Below, one piece after another: positions 17,363 to 26,752 of a stretch of 64,000 nucleotides of DNA (positions are counted from its first letter, which is position 1; each line of letters starts with the position of its first letter). The stretch covers positions 1 through 64,000 of the forward strand of contig DATIHR010000005.1 of assembly GCA_035480575.1 (NCBI GenBank), read 5' to 3'. The translations under genes were made by a program, and so were the position numbers. The stretch comes from PMNU01 sp035480575. GTDB lineage: Bacteria; Patescibacteriota; Saccharimonadia; Saccharimonadales; UBA4665. The notes beneath the pieces are model-generated. The model was not told the origin of the DNA, searched no databases, and worked only from the letters and a program-made list of their open reading frames with translations.

Positions 17363-17881
17363 TTATTCCTGGGTCGATTCCAACGGATTACCGACACTCG
17401 CCAGGTAATCTTCTATAAACGCTAGAGTAGGATCGGATGTTTTGGTATTAGAACTTTTCTTCGTTCTATGCAAACGCATAGCAATTATTGCTTTTTCTAG
17501 ATTTGATATTGCAGTCATGCAGTCGCCTAGGGCGGCTAATGCGCTGGCAAATGGCACCATGAATGTCTCTGCAGTAACGGTCTCGTAACTACCGTCATCG
17601 CGCCTGTGGCTATAGTCAAACGCACCCCAGCTTATTACGCGGGCTAGTTTTTCATCATCAAAACCAGAGGCAATGAGCTCGACGGGCGTTAGTCCGCCCT
17701 TGCCAGTAAGCTCCGTTCGTAAGAACGAAACCGTTTTGTCGGCTGTATATCTGGCGGCTTCGGCCTGGCGTGGGGATTGTGCAAACGCTGTTTCGTACGA
17801 TGCGCGTATACCTTCCCCTAGCGCCCAAGCCATATCTATTGCGTCAGGACTCTCTGGCCCGATGTTTGCCATAACTTCCAT
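17363..17881 (-). CDS. Hypothetical protein, start uncertain
   Basis: A helical soluble protein of unknown function (172 aa from 17881). The frame stays open to 18130, but that stretch overlaps the end of the anti-sigma gene and reads as Pro/Ala low complexity. The ATG at 17977 (204 aa) is an alternative. Between the anti-sigma stop and 17881 there is CGGAGG followed by an 8-codon mini-ORF (ATG at 17913) whose TAG ends 1 nt before the 17881 ATG, which could couple translation. Confidence 0.5.
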   Translation of the reverse strand: MEVMANIGPESPDAIDMAWALGEGIRASYETAFAQSPRQAEAARYTADKTVSFLRTELTGKGGLTPVELIASGFDDEKLARVISWGAFDYSHRRDDGSYETVTAETFMVPFASALAALGDCMTAISNLEKAIIAMRLHRTKKSSNTKTSDPTLAFIEDYLASVGNPLESTQE

Positions 17882-17927
17882 ACTATAGTACAGGTTTGCA
17901 CCGAGCCATATGGCCTCCGGTTCCTTG

Positions 17928-18758
17928 CTACCGTGAGCTGTTGTCGGGCGATGCGGTGCTGCACTTGGTGCTGCCATCAAGCTCGTGTGTGCAGGTGGGG
18001 GCTGGCGCGTCCCCGGTTGTGGTGCATACCGGGGTTTCGCTGCCTGCTTGTTGTGTGCACTGGGTTGAGCCGCCAACCGGGGTCGTGCCGTTTCCGGCCG
18101 TAGACGTACCGGGTTGCCCTTTATCGTCAATGATCATTGCAGAACCTTGCTGGCCGCCATCCGGGCCGCTGCGGTATGTCATGATAAGCACTGGCAGATT
18201 ATTATCGTCGATGCCAATCACATTATGTGTGCCGTCATTACCTGTGTATACAAGGTAGCGCAATTTGGTTATATCCGGGCCGCCCGCGCGATCGCCAATC
18301 GGCAGACTCGCCGAGCCATTTGGGGCACCAGGCACCTGGGTAGCCTGTTTTTTGTATTCGTCGTATGTTAAGACCTTCAAGTCCTTGGCTTTTTTGGCGT
18401 CCTCTAATACTTTTTGCGCATCGCCGTTCACACGGGTATTCAAGTCTTTGCGCTCACTGGGCGAAAGTGTCGCCACCGTGTGGATGCTACGCCGCGTTAA
18501 TTCAGCTGCCGAAACAGGCATTTGCATTTGTATAACGATACCTACAGCCAGCGCCAGGGCAACCACTGCCGACGCTACGCCGGGTATAACGATTTTTTTC
18601 TTACGCATAAGGATCCTCCATATATGTTTTGTAGTGGTTTTGGTAGGAGGCGAAGCGGCTAATAAAGCCTGTTTGAGTTGCGCCTGATGCGCGGCCAGAC
18701 TGGCGGTTGGAACCGTCATTGTCTGCAGTGTGTGTTTGGTTATATCTCGCCTTGCCAT
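17928..18758 (-). CDS. Probable anti-sigma or sigma-linked membrane protein
   Basis: A 276-aa single-pass protein. A cytoplasmic N-terminus of about 55 residues, one TM segment at about 56-77 (VIPGVASAVVALALAVGIVI), and an exported part with a folded region then a Gly/Ser/Thr-rich tail holding four cysteines. Its position 4 nt after an ECF sigma gene and its topology fit a transmembrane anti-sigma factor. No zinc HxxxCxxC motif is visible, so the family is unproven. Confidence 0.65.
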   Translation of the reverse strand: MARRDITKHTLQTMTVPTASLAAHQAQLKQALLAASPPTKTTTKHIWRILMRKKKIVIPGVASAVVALALAVGIVIQMQMPVSAAELTRRSIHTVATLSPSERKDLNTRVNGDAQKVLEDAKKAKDLKVLTYDEYKKQATQVPGAPNGSASLPIGDRAGGPDITKLRYLVYTGNDGTHNVIGIDDNNLPVLIMTYRSGPDGGQQGSAMIIDDKGQPGTSTAGNGTTPVGGSTQCTQQAGSETPVCTTTGDAPAPTCTHELDGSTKCSTASPDNSSR

Positions 18759-18762
18759 ACCT

Positions 18763-19344
18763 TTATAACGCCTTGCGTTCAGAAAAGTTTCGTATTACCT
18801 GCTCGGTGCCGCGCTTTAGAAGTGATTTCACCGTATTTTCTTTCTTGTTGAGGACAAGTGCAATCTGTTTGATAGGCATACGTTCAAAAAAACGGAGCGC
18901 CAACACTTCCTGGTACTTTATGTGCAACCCCAGCATAATTTGCTGCACTGCCACGAAGTCCTGGTGGCGCGCCAGCTCGTCTTCGTATGCAATGCATTCT
19001 TGCTCGATGTCGCGGTCGTCTGCCAGCTCGAATCCTACCTCTTCAAATAAGGCATCCAGCGATATCGGCCAAAGCTTGCGGTGTCGAAAGTAGCTGTTTA
19101 CCTCATTCCCGGCAATTCGGTAGAGCCACGCCGAAAATGGTAATCCGCGCCATTCATATGTATGCAACCCCTGCCACGCCTTTAAAAAAACCACCGAGGT
19201 AATGTCCTGTGCCGGTGCTACCTCGCCCACACGTCGCAAGACGTACTGGGAAATGCGGGGATAGTACGCATCAAACAGCTTGCCGAAAGCCGCGTGATTC
19301 GTCTTGGCGGCTTCGACAATCTGTTGCTCTGTTTTTATATCCAT
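18763..19344 (-). CDS. ECF-type RNA polymerase sigma factor
   Basis: A 193-aa sigma-70 family protein with only regions 2 and 4. Region 2: LFDAYYPRISQYVLRRVG with AQDITSVVFLKAWQGL and WLYRIAGNEVNSYFR. Region 4: HIKYQEVLALRFFERMPIKQIALVLNK with helix-turn-helix NTVKSLLKRG. It would direct polymerase to an extracytoplasmic stress regulon. It is co-oriented and nearly contiguous with the membrane protein that probably controls it. Its upstream region is shared with the divergent aquaporin gene. Confidence 0.9.
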   Translation of the reverse strand: MDIKTEQQIVEAAKTNHAAFGKLFDAYYPRISQYVLRRVGEVAPAQDITSVVFLKAWQGLHTYEWRGLPFSAWLYRIAGNEVNSYFRHRKLWPISLDALFEEVGFELADDRDIEQECIAYEDELARHQDFVAVQQIMLGLHIKYQEVLALRFFERMPIKQIALVLNKKENTVKSLLKRGTEQVIRNFSERKAL

Positions 19345-19467
19345 GCCGTGACGCCCATTATACTTATAACGTGTCGGTTACCTATAAGTTGCATTATCCT
19401 TAAGATTGTTTACAAAATAAGCAGTTTGTTTTACGCTTGAAACAACAGTAAATCTTACGGAGGGGAC

Positions 19468-20160
19468 ATGTTTGGAAGAAAAAAGATCGCCATGCTTATG
19501 GCGGAGTTTCTCGGTACTGCGGTACTGACGCTCGTGGTATTGGGGGTTAGTAAGTCTAACATTGGTATTCCCTACTTTATTGCCCTTGCCGCTGGCCTTA
19601 CAATTGCCGCGGGCACATTGGTGTTCGGCAGGGTTTCGGGTGCACATTTTAACCCGGCAATTACGCTTGGGCTGTGGAGCGCCCGGCGTGTTAAGACGTT
19701 GCCAGCTTTGGTGTATGTAGCAGCGCAGTTGCTGGGTAGTATTGCTGCGTACATGCTGTACGTATACTTTGTTAAAACATCCTGGCCAAACGCGGGCGAC
19801 TTTGACAGCCGTATTCTGGTTGCCGAAACCGTCGGTACCTTTATATTTGCGTTAGGTTGGGCTGCTGCCGTATACAACCGGCTAGAAAGCGGCAAAGCTG
19901 CTTTTGTTGTTGGCAGCTCGCTGGCATTGGGTATTTTTGTCGCCTCGGTCGCTTCGGCTGGACTACTAAACCCTGCGTTGGCACTTGGCACGCGTAATTG
20001 GGAATGGGCTACTTATGTACTTGGCCCAATACTTGGTGCTGTAATAGCGTTTAACCTATACGCACTCTTGTTTGCGCCCGTCGAGGAGCTGCGCCCAAGT
20101 AGCGCTAGTGCAAACGTCAAGGAACCAAAGGCAGCAAAGCCCGCTAAGAAGAAAAAATAA
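19468..20160 (+). CDS. Aquaporin/glycerol facilitator (MIP) family channel
   Basis: A 230-aa six-TM channel with both half-helix signatures: HFNPAITLG (NPA at 62-64) and LLNPALALG (NPA at 168-170). The residue after the second NPA is Leu instead of the Arg that forms the aromatic/Arg selectivity filter in GlpF and AqpZ, so the pore may be wider or differently selective. The tail is Lys/Ala-rich. GGAGGGG lies before the ATG. A hairpin terminator follows at 20181. Confidence 0.88.
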   Translation: MFGRKKIAMLMAEFLGTAVLTLVVLGVSKSNIGIPYFIALAAGLTIAAGTLVFGRVSGAHFNPAITLGLWSARRVKTLPALVYVAAQLLGSIAAYMLYVYFVKTSWPNAGDFDSRILVAETVGTFIFALGWAAAVYNRLESGKAAFVVGSSLALGIFVASVASAGLLNPALALGTRNWEWATYVLGPILGAVIAFNLYALLFAPVEELRPSSASANVKEPKAAKPAKKKK

Positions 20161-20180
20161 ACTCGTCCCTTGTTTACCCT

Positions 20181-20213
20181 AACCTCCCATGTGCTCGGCG
20201 CCGGGAGGTTTTT
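20181..20213 (+). terminator. Rho-independent terminator after the MIP gene
   Basis: AACCTCCC (20181-20188) pairs with GGGAGGTT (20203-20210) and TTT follows. It lies 20 nt after the stop codon. Confidence 0.75.
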
Positions 20214-20245
20214 AGGTTATATGTTAGGATAGACTTAGGCTTGTT

Positions 20246-21487
20246 ATGCTTAAGACAAAAAAGAAATTTATTCTGGGCCGTGGCCCAATAAAACGGAGTA
20301 AAATGCGCTGGCCGGTGCGGCTGGCAGCTGTGTGTGCCCTGCTATTTATACCATGGCAGGCATACGTACTGACACAGACATCTGACGTTACGGCTCGGGT
20401 AAAACACAAGTTGCTGGGCGTGTCAGTAACGGTTGGCGACACCGGCCCTGCGCCTGCGCCCGAGCTCCGCAATCTGGCCGACCCACTGCACGACTACGGC
20501 ATTGCCATAGGGCCCGATGTGTTGCAACTAGACGATGCAGCGTTGCAAAAGCGTTTGGCTGCCATGCAGGCTGTGGGTATTGGTTGGGTGCGTGTGCCAA
20601 TTGCCTGGCAGGATGTCCAGCCAAGGGGGCCAAACGATTACACCTGGACAGCGTACGACCGTGTTATCCGTGCCCTGGGTAAGTATCAGTTTAAGATGAT
20701 CGCGACACTTTACAGTGCGCCTGTCTGGGCTAAGGGTGCGTGCAGTGCCGCTTGCCCTTTTGCTAATGCCAACCAGTTCGCCGCGTTTGCTGCCCGGGCA
20801 GCAACCCATTACCAGCCAATGGGCGTGCAGATATGGGAGGTATGGAGTGAACCCAATACGGCGGCCAGTTGGCAGGCTCAGCCGGATGCGATTGCCTATG
20901 CCAAATTGTTACAGGCAACCTACCCGGCTATTCGGCAAGCTAATCCGCAGGCTATTGTCATTACCGGCGGCTTATCGCCGCACCCAACCGACGACGACCA
21001 TATTGCCGAGATTGAGTACCTACCCCAGCTATATGCGGCAGGCGCCAAGGGTTATTTTGACGCAGTTGGCGCACACCCCTACACCTATCCGTTCATCCCC
21101 TCGCATAATTCACAACAGGGCTGGTCGCGCATGAGCCAGACGGCTAATAACTTACGCCAGACCATGATCGCCAACGGTGACGCCGTCAAAAAGATATGGA
21201 TTACCGACTTTGGCGCGCCCACTAGCGGTACCGGCGCTGCCGCCACCATGGAAAACCACCGCACGCAGGATGCAACCCATGTGGACGAAGAAGTCCAAGC
21301 ACAAATAATTACCAAAGCCGCCGAGCTATACCGCGGCTACGATTGGACCGGCCCGCTTATATGGACAACATACGCCGACCCTGGTGTGGTGCTGCCAACT
21401 GGCGAGCAAGACTTTGGCATCGTGCACGCCGACGGCTCTAAGAAGCCGGCTTACGCAGCAATCCAAGCAGCCCTCGCCAGCCAGTAG
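20246..21487 (+). CDS. Exported clan-A (GH5/GH39-like) glycoside hydrolase-like protein
   Basis: A 413-aa protein with a basic N-terminus and a signal-anchor helix (about 22-42), then a TIM-barrel sequence: MQAVGIGWVRVPIAWQDVQP, EVWSEPN (about 198-204; the Glu is the likely acid/base) and AVGAHPYTYP. At the expected nucleophile strand it reads WITDFGAP (about 318), so Asp replaces the usual Glu; this may alter or abolish retaining catalysis. The substrate is unknown; polysaccharide trimming at the cell surface is plausible. Its last 50 nt overlap the convergent gene at 21438. Confidence 0.8.
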   Translation: MLKTKKKFILGRGPIKRSKMRWPVRLAAVCALLFIPWQAYVLTQTSDVTARVKHKLLGVSVTVGDTGPAPAPELRNLADPLHDYGIAIGPDVLQLDDAALQKRLAAMQAVGIGWVRVPIAWQDVQPRGPNDYTWTAYDRVIRALGKYQFKMIATLYSAPVWAKGACSAACPFANANQFAAFAARAATHYQPMGVQIWEVWSEPNTAASWQAQPDAIAYAKLLQATYPAIRQANPQAIVITGGLSPHPTDDDHIAEIEYLPQLYAAGAKGYFDAVGAHPYTYPFIPSHNSQQGWSRMSQTANNLRQTMIANGDAVKKIWITDFGAPTSGTGAAATMENHRTQDATHVDEEVQAQIITKAAELYRGYDWTGPLIWTTYADPGVVLPTGEQDFGIVHADGSKKPAYAAIQAALASQ

Positions 21488-21995
21488 ACGGCTGGGCGAT
21501 TTTGCTGGGTTCACCAAAGTAGACAGCAAAGTCAACCTCAGCTATTTTTCCGGGCACTATACTCATTAGCCTGAAGAATCTTTGTCTAAGCACCCATCGC
21601 TCGTGTGTGTCACTATAGAAGCCAGTCGCAGCATCCCAGAAATCTACGAGGTCAGTAGGATTGTTAGGGCTTGTTAGCGGTTTAAGATAGTCGTGTACGT
21701 CAGGATTAACGTTTATGGTCATCTGGGCGAGCTCTAGCTCTTCGCCAAGTTCGGCGGGTTTTTTGGGTGGTGGACTTAATACATCAAGGGAGCTGCCGGT
21801 TTGTGCAATGAGCAAGCCGCCTAAGGCTTTGCAATCGGCATAAGCTCTGTGTAAGCTAACAACTCTCCTCATACCTTCGGTTATAGAGCCGCTGTTTAGC
21901 ACTTTTATCGCGTCAAGGTTAGCTGTGCCTGCTGCGTCAACATGTGTTGCCATACGGTAATACTCGTTGTTGGGACCTGGTTCGAAATGTGTCAT
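21438..21995 (-). CDS. Hypothetical protein, 185 aa
   Basis: Not recognised. A soluble protein with a KPAELGEELELAQ helix, and no signal or TM segment. It overlaps the end of the glycosidase-like gene by 50 nt in the convergent direction. It lies 8 nt downstream of the helicase gene and is probably in the same transcript. Confidence 0.55.
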   Translation of the reverse strand: MTHFEPGPNNEYYRMATHVDAAGTANLDAIKVLNSGSITEGMRRVVSLHRAYADCKALGGLLIAQTGSSLDVLSPPPKKPAELGEELELAQMTINVNPDVHDYLKPLTSPNNPTDLVDFWDAATGFYSDTHERWVLRQRFFRLMSIVPGKIAEVDFAVYFGEPSKIAQPSTGWRGLLGLLRKPAS

Positions 21996-22003
21996 GCAGG
22001 CTA

Positions 22004-25000
22004 CTATACCACAACATCTTCAGTGCTCGTATCTATTAGATCATTCTCGAATTTAACGATACCCTTAAGATCTGGGCTATACGTATCGCTGACATCAGGA
22101 AAGTCGAGCGCCATAATACGCCGCCAGACTGCAATAATAAGCTGCTTAGTATGCTCTAGTTCTTCTGGCTCGTAGTCTATAGCCAGGCTGGTTATTTTGC
22201 CGTACGGGCTGGGTTTTATAAATTGCAGCATGCCTTGTTCGGTGTGCCAGCCCTTGCCGCCCCAATCTGGTGAGCTGTCTACTAGTAGTTTGTAAAACAG
22301 CAGCTGCCGGCGGTAATTATGCAGTTTAACGCGGCTATGGTCGTTAATACTGGCGGATAAATCCCACTTGCCGAATGGTTCGCCGGTTTTGTAGTCGACG
22401 ACTACTAACTGGCGGTTCTTGTCGTCAAGGTCTATGCGGTCGAGCGAGCCAGTTAAACGGGCATCGCCCAGTGTAATGCCCTGATGTTTAAAGCTAACCT
22501 CTGCCCGCTGATTAGTAGAGAACGTGGGCAGCGATTGGGTAAAGAATGCACGCAGGTGTTCCTCGCCGCGCGCCATTAGCTGGGCGCGGTCGTGGTTGCT
22601 GAGGGCCGCCGCCGCTAGCTTGGCTTTAAAGTGCGTAATGAGTGCGTCAATGTCGGGTGTGCTGCCCATGTTTATTTGGTCGTGTGCGCGCCGCAAAACA
22701 TCGTGCACGATGCTGCCGTACAATGCCTCGATGCTTTGGCTGGCTGGAAAATGTAAAAAGTTTTGGGTTAAAAAGTAGAGTGGGCCGCCACGAGTTACAT
22801 CGAGGTAACTGTTCAGATGAGTTGCGCTTAGCTGGTAGGTCTGCAGGCGGTCGTCAAGCAAGGCATGCTTGTCGGCGTGCTCGACACCAACATGGCGGCT
22901 CAGCCAGCGCTGTTCGTACTGCGATGCTAATGCAGTAGTGTCGGTAGCGACATCCGGGGTGTCGGCTACGATGTTGGTGGCTAGTAGCGGCGCAAAAGGT
23001 TGGTGCGATTTGCCATCCTCGCTCTTTTTAAAGTAGCAAATGTGCAAGTCTTGTTTTGCTCGGGTCATGGCCACGAACAACAGGCGCAGTGCGTCATCGT
23101 CATCGTTGTCGGAAGGTTTGATCTCTTGCAAGTTGTTGGGGTAGCTGAACCGCTGGCGGTTGCCGCCACTCTTGTGCCATACGTCGTTTTCGACGCCAAT
23201 TATAAACACCGTGCCAAACTCTAGCCCTTTGGCTTTGTGGGTGGTCATCAGTCGCACTGCCTGGGTGTCCTCGCGGTGCGCAGCGGTATCGGTCATCGTA
23301 AGGCCGGCACGTGTAAACGAGTCTACGAACTGAATCAGATCGGCAAGCGTCAGCATGCGGTCGGTTCCCTGCTGGTAGGCGCGGATATGCCGCCGCAAGC
23401 ACGCCAGGTGCGATAGTAGCGTTAAATATGCTGCGGGCTGTTGGTTAAATAAGTCGTCACCAAAGTAGTAGGTCTTAAAGGGGGATATAAACACATCGTC
23501 GGCAGTAGACTGGGACTGTAGACCAATAAGAACGTCTAGGGTGTGCTCGAGTGGCATGCTGCCGGCTTGTTGGCTCAGGCTAAACAGAAAATCGGCTACG
23601 GCTCTGGCCGGCGTGCCTTCTTGTTCAAAAATAACATCGAGCCACAAACGTTGGTCCGTGTGTGCTTCGCGCGCGATGCGCCATAGGTCTACCGGCGGGA
23701 TCGCCCACATAGGGTGGCTTAGTACTTCGGGCAATAGCGCGTTGGCATCTTGTAGGCGTTGTTCGGACAATGCATAGACTGCACGTGCGAGCGTCAGCAG
23801 CGCGACTACATGGTGCTGCTCCAGTACGTTCTCGCGGCGTTCGTAATCCATAGGTATATGCTGATCGCGTAGGTACGGTACGAGCGCGTCCAGCTGGTCG
23901 CGCTTACGCGCAAGCACCGCAATGTCTTTGCCCACGCCACCGGCGTCTAGGAGTTTACAGATTTCGGCAGCAATCCAGGCGTAATGCTGGGTTTCGTGTT
24001 CGAACTCGTGCAAGCGGGTGCCCTGCCCTGTTTGAACAACATTAATACCCAGCTCTTTGCTTATGCCTTTTAGTTTTTCTAGGCTGAGCGCAATCTGTGT
24101 ACTAACGCTACGCGCCGGAGTGAGTACCGCTTGATTACTTCGGTAGTTTTGATCTAGCCAAATAATTTTCGGGTCTTTATATGCGGCCTCAAATGCGGCA
24201 ATGTTGCTCATGTCGGCGCCTTGGAACCGGTAAATGGCTTGGTCGTCGTCGCCGACTACCATTATGTTCGGCCGCCCTTCGTGCACGCTTGCATCTGTAA
24301 TGTGGCGGGCCATTTGTAGTTGGGCACGGTTAGTGTCTTGGTATTCGTCGATCATGACATATTGGAACCGCTCTTGCAGGTTAAGACGTAGCTCCTCATG
24401 GTTTTCTAGTGCCGCCAGCACGGCCATAATTTGGTCATTAAAATCGACCATGCCTTGGTTGTCGAGTTCTTTCTGGTATTGGGCATATATATCGGCCGCG
24501 GCCGCTAGCTTGGCGTAGTGTTTAGCCGCTTTGAATATCCAGCGTTTTTCGGCATCTAGCTCCAGCCAGTCATCTTTCCAGGCGGTAAACGGTTTGGTTT
24601 TGCTGCGGCCGACTAGAGCGTCGGACTCGGCCTGGGCGGCATGCAAGCCCTGCAGTACTAACGACAATAAGTCGGTGATGTCTTTGGTTGTAGTCCCAGG
24701 AACTTTGACAGCCTCTAGTGTGGTAATACACTGCGCAATTTTAGGCAGCGCATCTTTGTCGGTCATGCGCGCTGGCCAGTGTTTGGCAAGAAGCGGCGCG
24801 TATAGTTCGTAGGTGGCTTGGTTGGCATCTATAATGTTTGCGACTTCTTGGGGCGATAAGTTGGCTCGTTTGCAGTCACCAATAAAGTTTTGTACTTGCC
24901 TGGTGGCAAAGAACGAATCGTCGTGGCTTTGAGCGGCCAGGGGGTGGTCGCCGGGTAGCTTTTGCAAAATGGACTCGAGCAAGCGGTAGCTGGTTAGCTC

Positions 25001-25357
25001 GTCGGCGGTGGTGGCTTCGCGCCAGGCAAAAAAATACTCCGGGTAGGTAGCCATAATCCACGACCCGAATGAGTTAAAGGTATGGATAGCTACCTGGTAG
25101 GCGGCCTGCCCCAGCCCAATTTTTTCTATGAGCCGTTCGCGCAGGTTGGCCGCGGCGGCATCGGTGAACGTTAAACACAAAATATTGCTGGGCAGCATGG
25201 CAGCATCGGCCTGCAAAATAGCGCCAACGCGCACGCTTAGCAGCTGTGTTTTGCCCGTACCTGGCCCAGCCACCACCAGCACCGGCCCGTCAATTGTTTT
25301 GACGGCCTCGGCTTGCGCTGTATTCAGCGCGCGAAGTGCTTCTGCGTATCCTCCCAT
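22004..25357 (-). CDS. UvrD/AddA-like superfamily 1 helicase with C-terminal nuclease domain
   Basis: A 1117-aa DNA helicase-nuclease. The P-loop is GPGTGKT at 31-37; motif II is DEYQDTN (about 337), with VVGDDDQAIYRFQGA and LDQNYRS (motifs III-IV) and LMTTHKAKGLEF plus LLFVAMTRAKQDL (motifs V-VI). The C-terminus has the RecB/Cas4-type PD-(D/E)xK pattern GSLDRIDLDD ... VVVDYKTG (about 985). This architecture fits double-strand break processing by an AddA-like single-protein system; no addB or recC partner is next to it. Confidence 0.9.
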   Translation of the reverse strand: MGGYAEALRALNTAQAEAVKTIDGPVLVVAGPGTGKTQLLSVRVGAILQADAAMLPSNILCLTFTDAAAANLRERLIEKIGLGQAAYQVAIHTFNSFGSWIMATYPEYFFAWREATTADELTSYRLLESILQKLPGDHPLAAQSHDDSFFATRQVQNFIGDCKRANLSPQEVANIIDANQATYELYAPLLAKHWPARMTDKDALPKIAQCITTLEAVKVPGTTTKDITDLLSLVLQGLHAAQAESDALVGRSKTKPFTAWKDDWLELDAEKRWIFKAAKHYAKLAAAADIYAQYQKELDNQGMVDFNDQIMAVLAALENHEELRLNLQERFQYVMIDEYQDTNRAQLQMARHITDASVHEGRPNIMVVGDDDQAIYRFQGADMSNIAAFEAAYKDPKIIWLDQNYRSNQAVLTPARSVSTQIALSLEKLKGISKELGINVVQTGQGTRLHEFEHETQHYAWIAAEICKLLDAGGVGKDIAVLARKRDQLDALVPYLRDQHIPMDYERRENVLEQHHVVALLTLARAVYALSEQRLQDANALLPEVLSHPMWAIPPVDLWRIAREAHTDQRLWLDVIFEQEGTPARAVADFLFSLSQQAGSMPLEHTLDVLIGLQSQSTADDVFISPFKTYYFGDDLFNQQPAAYLTLLSHLACLRRHIRAYQQGTDRMLTLADLIQFVDSFTRAGLTMTDTAAHREDTQAVRLMTTHKAKGLEFGTVFIIGVENDVWHKSGGNRQRFSYPNNLQEIKPSDNDDDDALRLLFVAMTRAKQDLHICYFKKSEDGKSHQPFAPLLATNIVADTPDVATDTTALASQYEQRWLSRHVGVEHADKHALLDDRLQTYQLSATHLNSYLDVTRGGPLYFLTQNFLHFPASQSIEALYGSIVHDVLRRAHDQINMGSTPDIDALITHFKAKLAAAALSNHDRAQLMARGEEHLRAFFTQSLPTFSTNQRAEVSFKHQGITLGDARLTGSLDRIDLDDKNRQLVVVDYKTGEPFGKWDLSASINDHSRVKLHNYRRQLLFYKLLVDSSPDWGGKGWHTEQGMLQFIKPSPYGKITSLAIDYEPEELEHTKQLIIAVWRRIMALDFPDVSDTYSPDLKGIVKFENDLIDTSTEDVVV

Positions 25358-25423
25358 AGGTCCTACTAGTATAGCGAATGGCTGGCTTGTGTTCTATTGG
25401 CTGTTATGGCAAAGTGATCTGAC

Positions 25424-26167
25424 GTGAGCGAACAAAAGTACTTGCTAGCATCAGAGGTCCTCGGCCTTGGCTTGCCCGACTATGCCAAGCCCGATAGTAT
25501 TGGGCTGCACATGCCTAATATACGACGAATAGCGGCGTTGGCCGGCTACCACGGCGAGGTGTCGGTGGTTGGCTATGCTGGCGAGAACACCGAGAGCGTG
25601 GTGGCCGTAGGTGGCCACGCCGGGGGTGGCGCAGCGTCGGCTGCAATGGGTTTGATTGCTGCACGTACGAAGCCAGGCGAACTAGCCAGTGCAGAGGGAG
25701 CGCCATCCGTGCACCTAAAGGGCAATTTTACCGTACGGCTGAACACAACGCATATTAAAGACGCCTTGCCTAAGGGGCGCGTGCGGGACCCAGCCGCGTG
25801 GGCACATGTCATCGACCGGACGACAGCGTCTATATTGTCTAGGGCTGCCTGGAATCATCTTGTCCGTGAAAAAACGCCTGGATACGAAAAATTATCAGCA
25901 GCATTTATGTGCACTGGAGCGGTTGGGCTAAGCCAGATGAGTTTTACGGAACATGCGTTTCGAAATGCACCCGAGTGGTCCCTTCCGCTCTTTACAGTAA
26001 TCGTTGCCGAATTAGGAACCAACCTTATTAATTCCGTGATGGCACAAGAGGAGGGCCGCTCGGCTCGTGAAGTGTGTTGGTCGCTTATACCCGCCAAACA
26101 CGTCGATCGTGCCGCAGTAGCCTGGCTGGGCACAAAAGTGTGCACATTTGCAAAAGTCGTAGATTAA
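25424..26167 (+). CDS. Hypothetical protein, 247 aa
   Basis: Not recognised. It starts with GTG. A Gly/Ala-rich segment (VAVGGHAGGGAASAAMG, about 66-82) may be a turn-rich or membrane-proximal region; the C-terminal half has a hydrophobic helix (PLFTVIVAELGTNLINSVM). No catalytic motif is clear. It shares the intergenic promoter region with the divergent helicase gene. Confidence 0.55.
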   Translation: MSEQKYLLASEVLGLGLPDYAKPDSIGLHMPNIRRIAALAGYHGEVSVVGYAGENTESVVAVGGHAGGGAASAAMGLIAARTKPGELASAEGAPSVHLKGNFTVRLNTTHIKDALPKGRVRDPAAWAHVIDRTTASILSRAAWNHLVREKTPGYEKLSAAFMCTGAVGLSQMSFTEHAFRNAPEWSLPLFTVIVAELGTNLINSVMAQEEGRSAREVCWSLIPAKHVDRAAVAWLGTKVCTFAKVVD

Positions 26168-26202
26168 CTGAGGGTTGTATTAGCAATGTGTTTGTGGCAC
26201 AG

Positions 26203-26214
26203 TATAGCGATTAT
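26203..26214 (+). promoter_or_regulatory. Leaderless-type promoter (-10 TATAGC)
   Basis: TATAGC at 26203-26208, then 6 nt, then the ATG at 26215; no ribosome binding site can fit. Confidence 0.4.
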
Positions 26215-26733
26215 ATGAGCTATACACGTTTTCGCAACCTTCCCCAAGAAATTTTTTCGTTGTCGTCCCCTACACCAGAACTGGCTGATGCACTAGGGTT
26301 CGTTACAGAACAGCTGGATACATTTGCACAGGAGCATGGTATTAAAAACCTGGCGTTCATCGATGACGAACAGGCTACGGCGCCTGCAAGTGTGCATTTT
26401 GAGGGCTTTGAGTCTGATTATAGACGCGCTGCTACGAAAGCGCGTGAGCAAGACTGGGCTGGCTGGGCTCTTGTAGAACATGTCGTCGAGCGTCCGGCGG
26501 CCTTACTGGTTGTCAGCCCGCGTGTAATTGGCAATTTTGTTGCCCGCCAAACCGTCGAAACTCATAGCTCGTCCCAAGTTGCTGCGTTATGGGGCCACGC
26601 TTATAACATTGCAGCCCGTGAGGCAATGCTGCACGCAAAAGGCCGACTACAATACTTAGACCTCCCTTCCGAACGCGACCTCGTGCATATGGCGGCCGTG
26701 CCTGTCGGCAAGCCGATCATTAAAGCCTTGTAG
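26215..26733 (+). CDS. Hypothetical protein, 172 aa
   Basis: Not recognised. A soluble, mixed alpha/beta sequence without TM segment. The ATG at 26215 (MSYTRF) is preferred over a longer in-frame start at 26074 inside the preceding gene, because a -10-like hexamer lies exactly 6 nt upstream of it. It converges on the NDH-2 gene 19 nt away. Confidence 0.55.
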   Translation: MSYTRFRNLPQEIFSLSSPTPELADALGFVTEQLDTFAQEHGIKNLAFIDDEQATAPASVHFEGFESDYRRAATKAREQDWAGWALVEHVVERPAALLVVSPRVIGNFVARQTVETHSSSQVAALWGHAYNIAAREAMLHAKGRLQYLDLPSERDLVHMAAVPVGKPIIKAL

Positions 26734-26752
26734 CAAAAGCTGCGTGAGCTTG

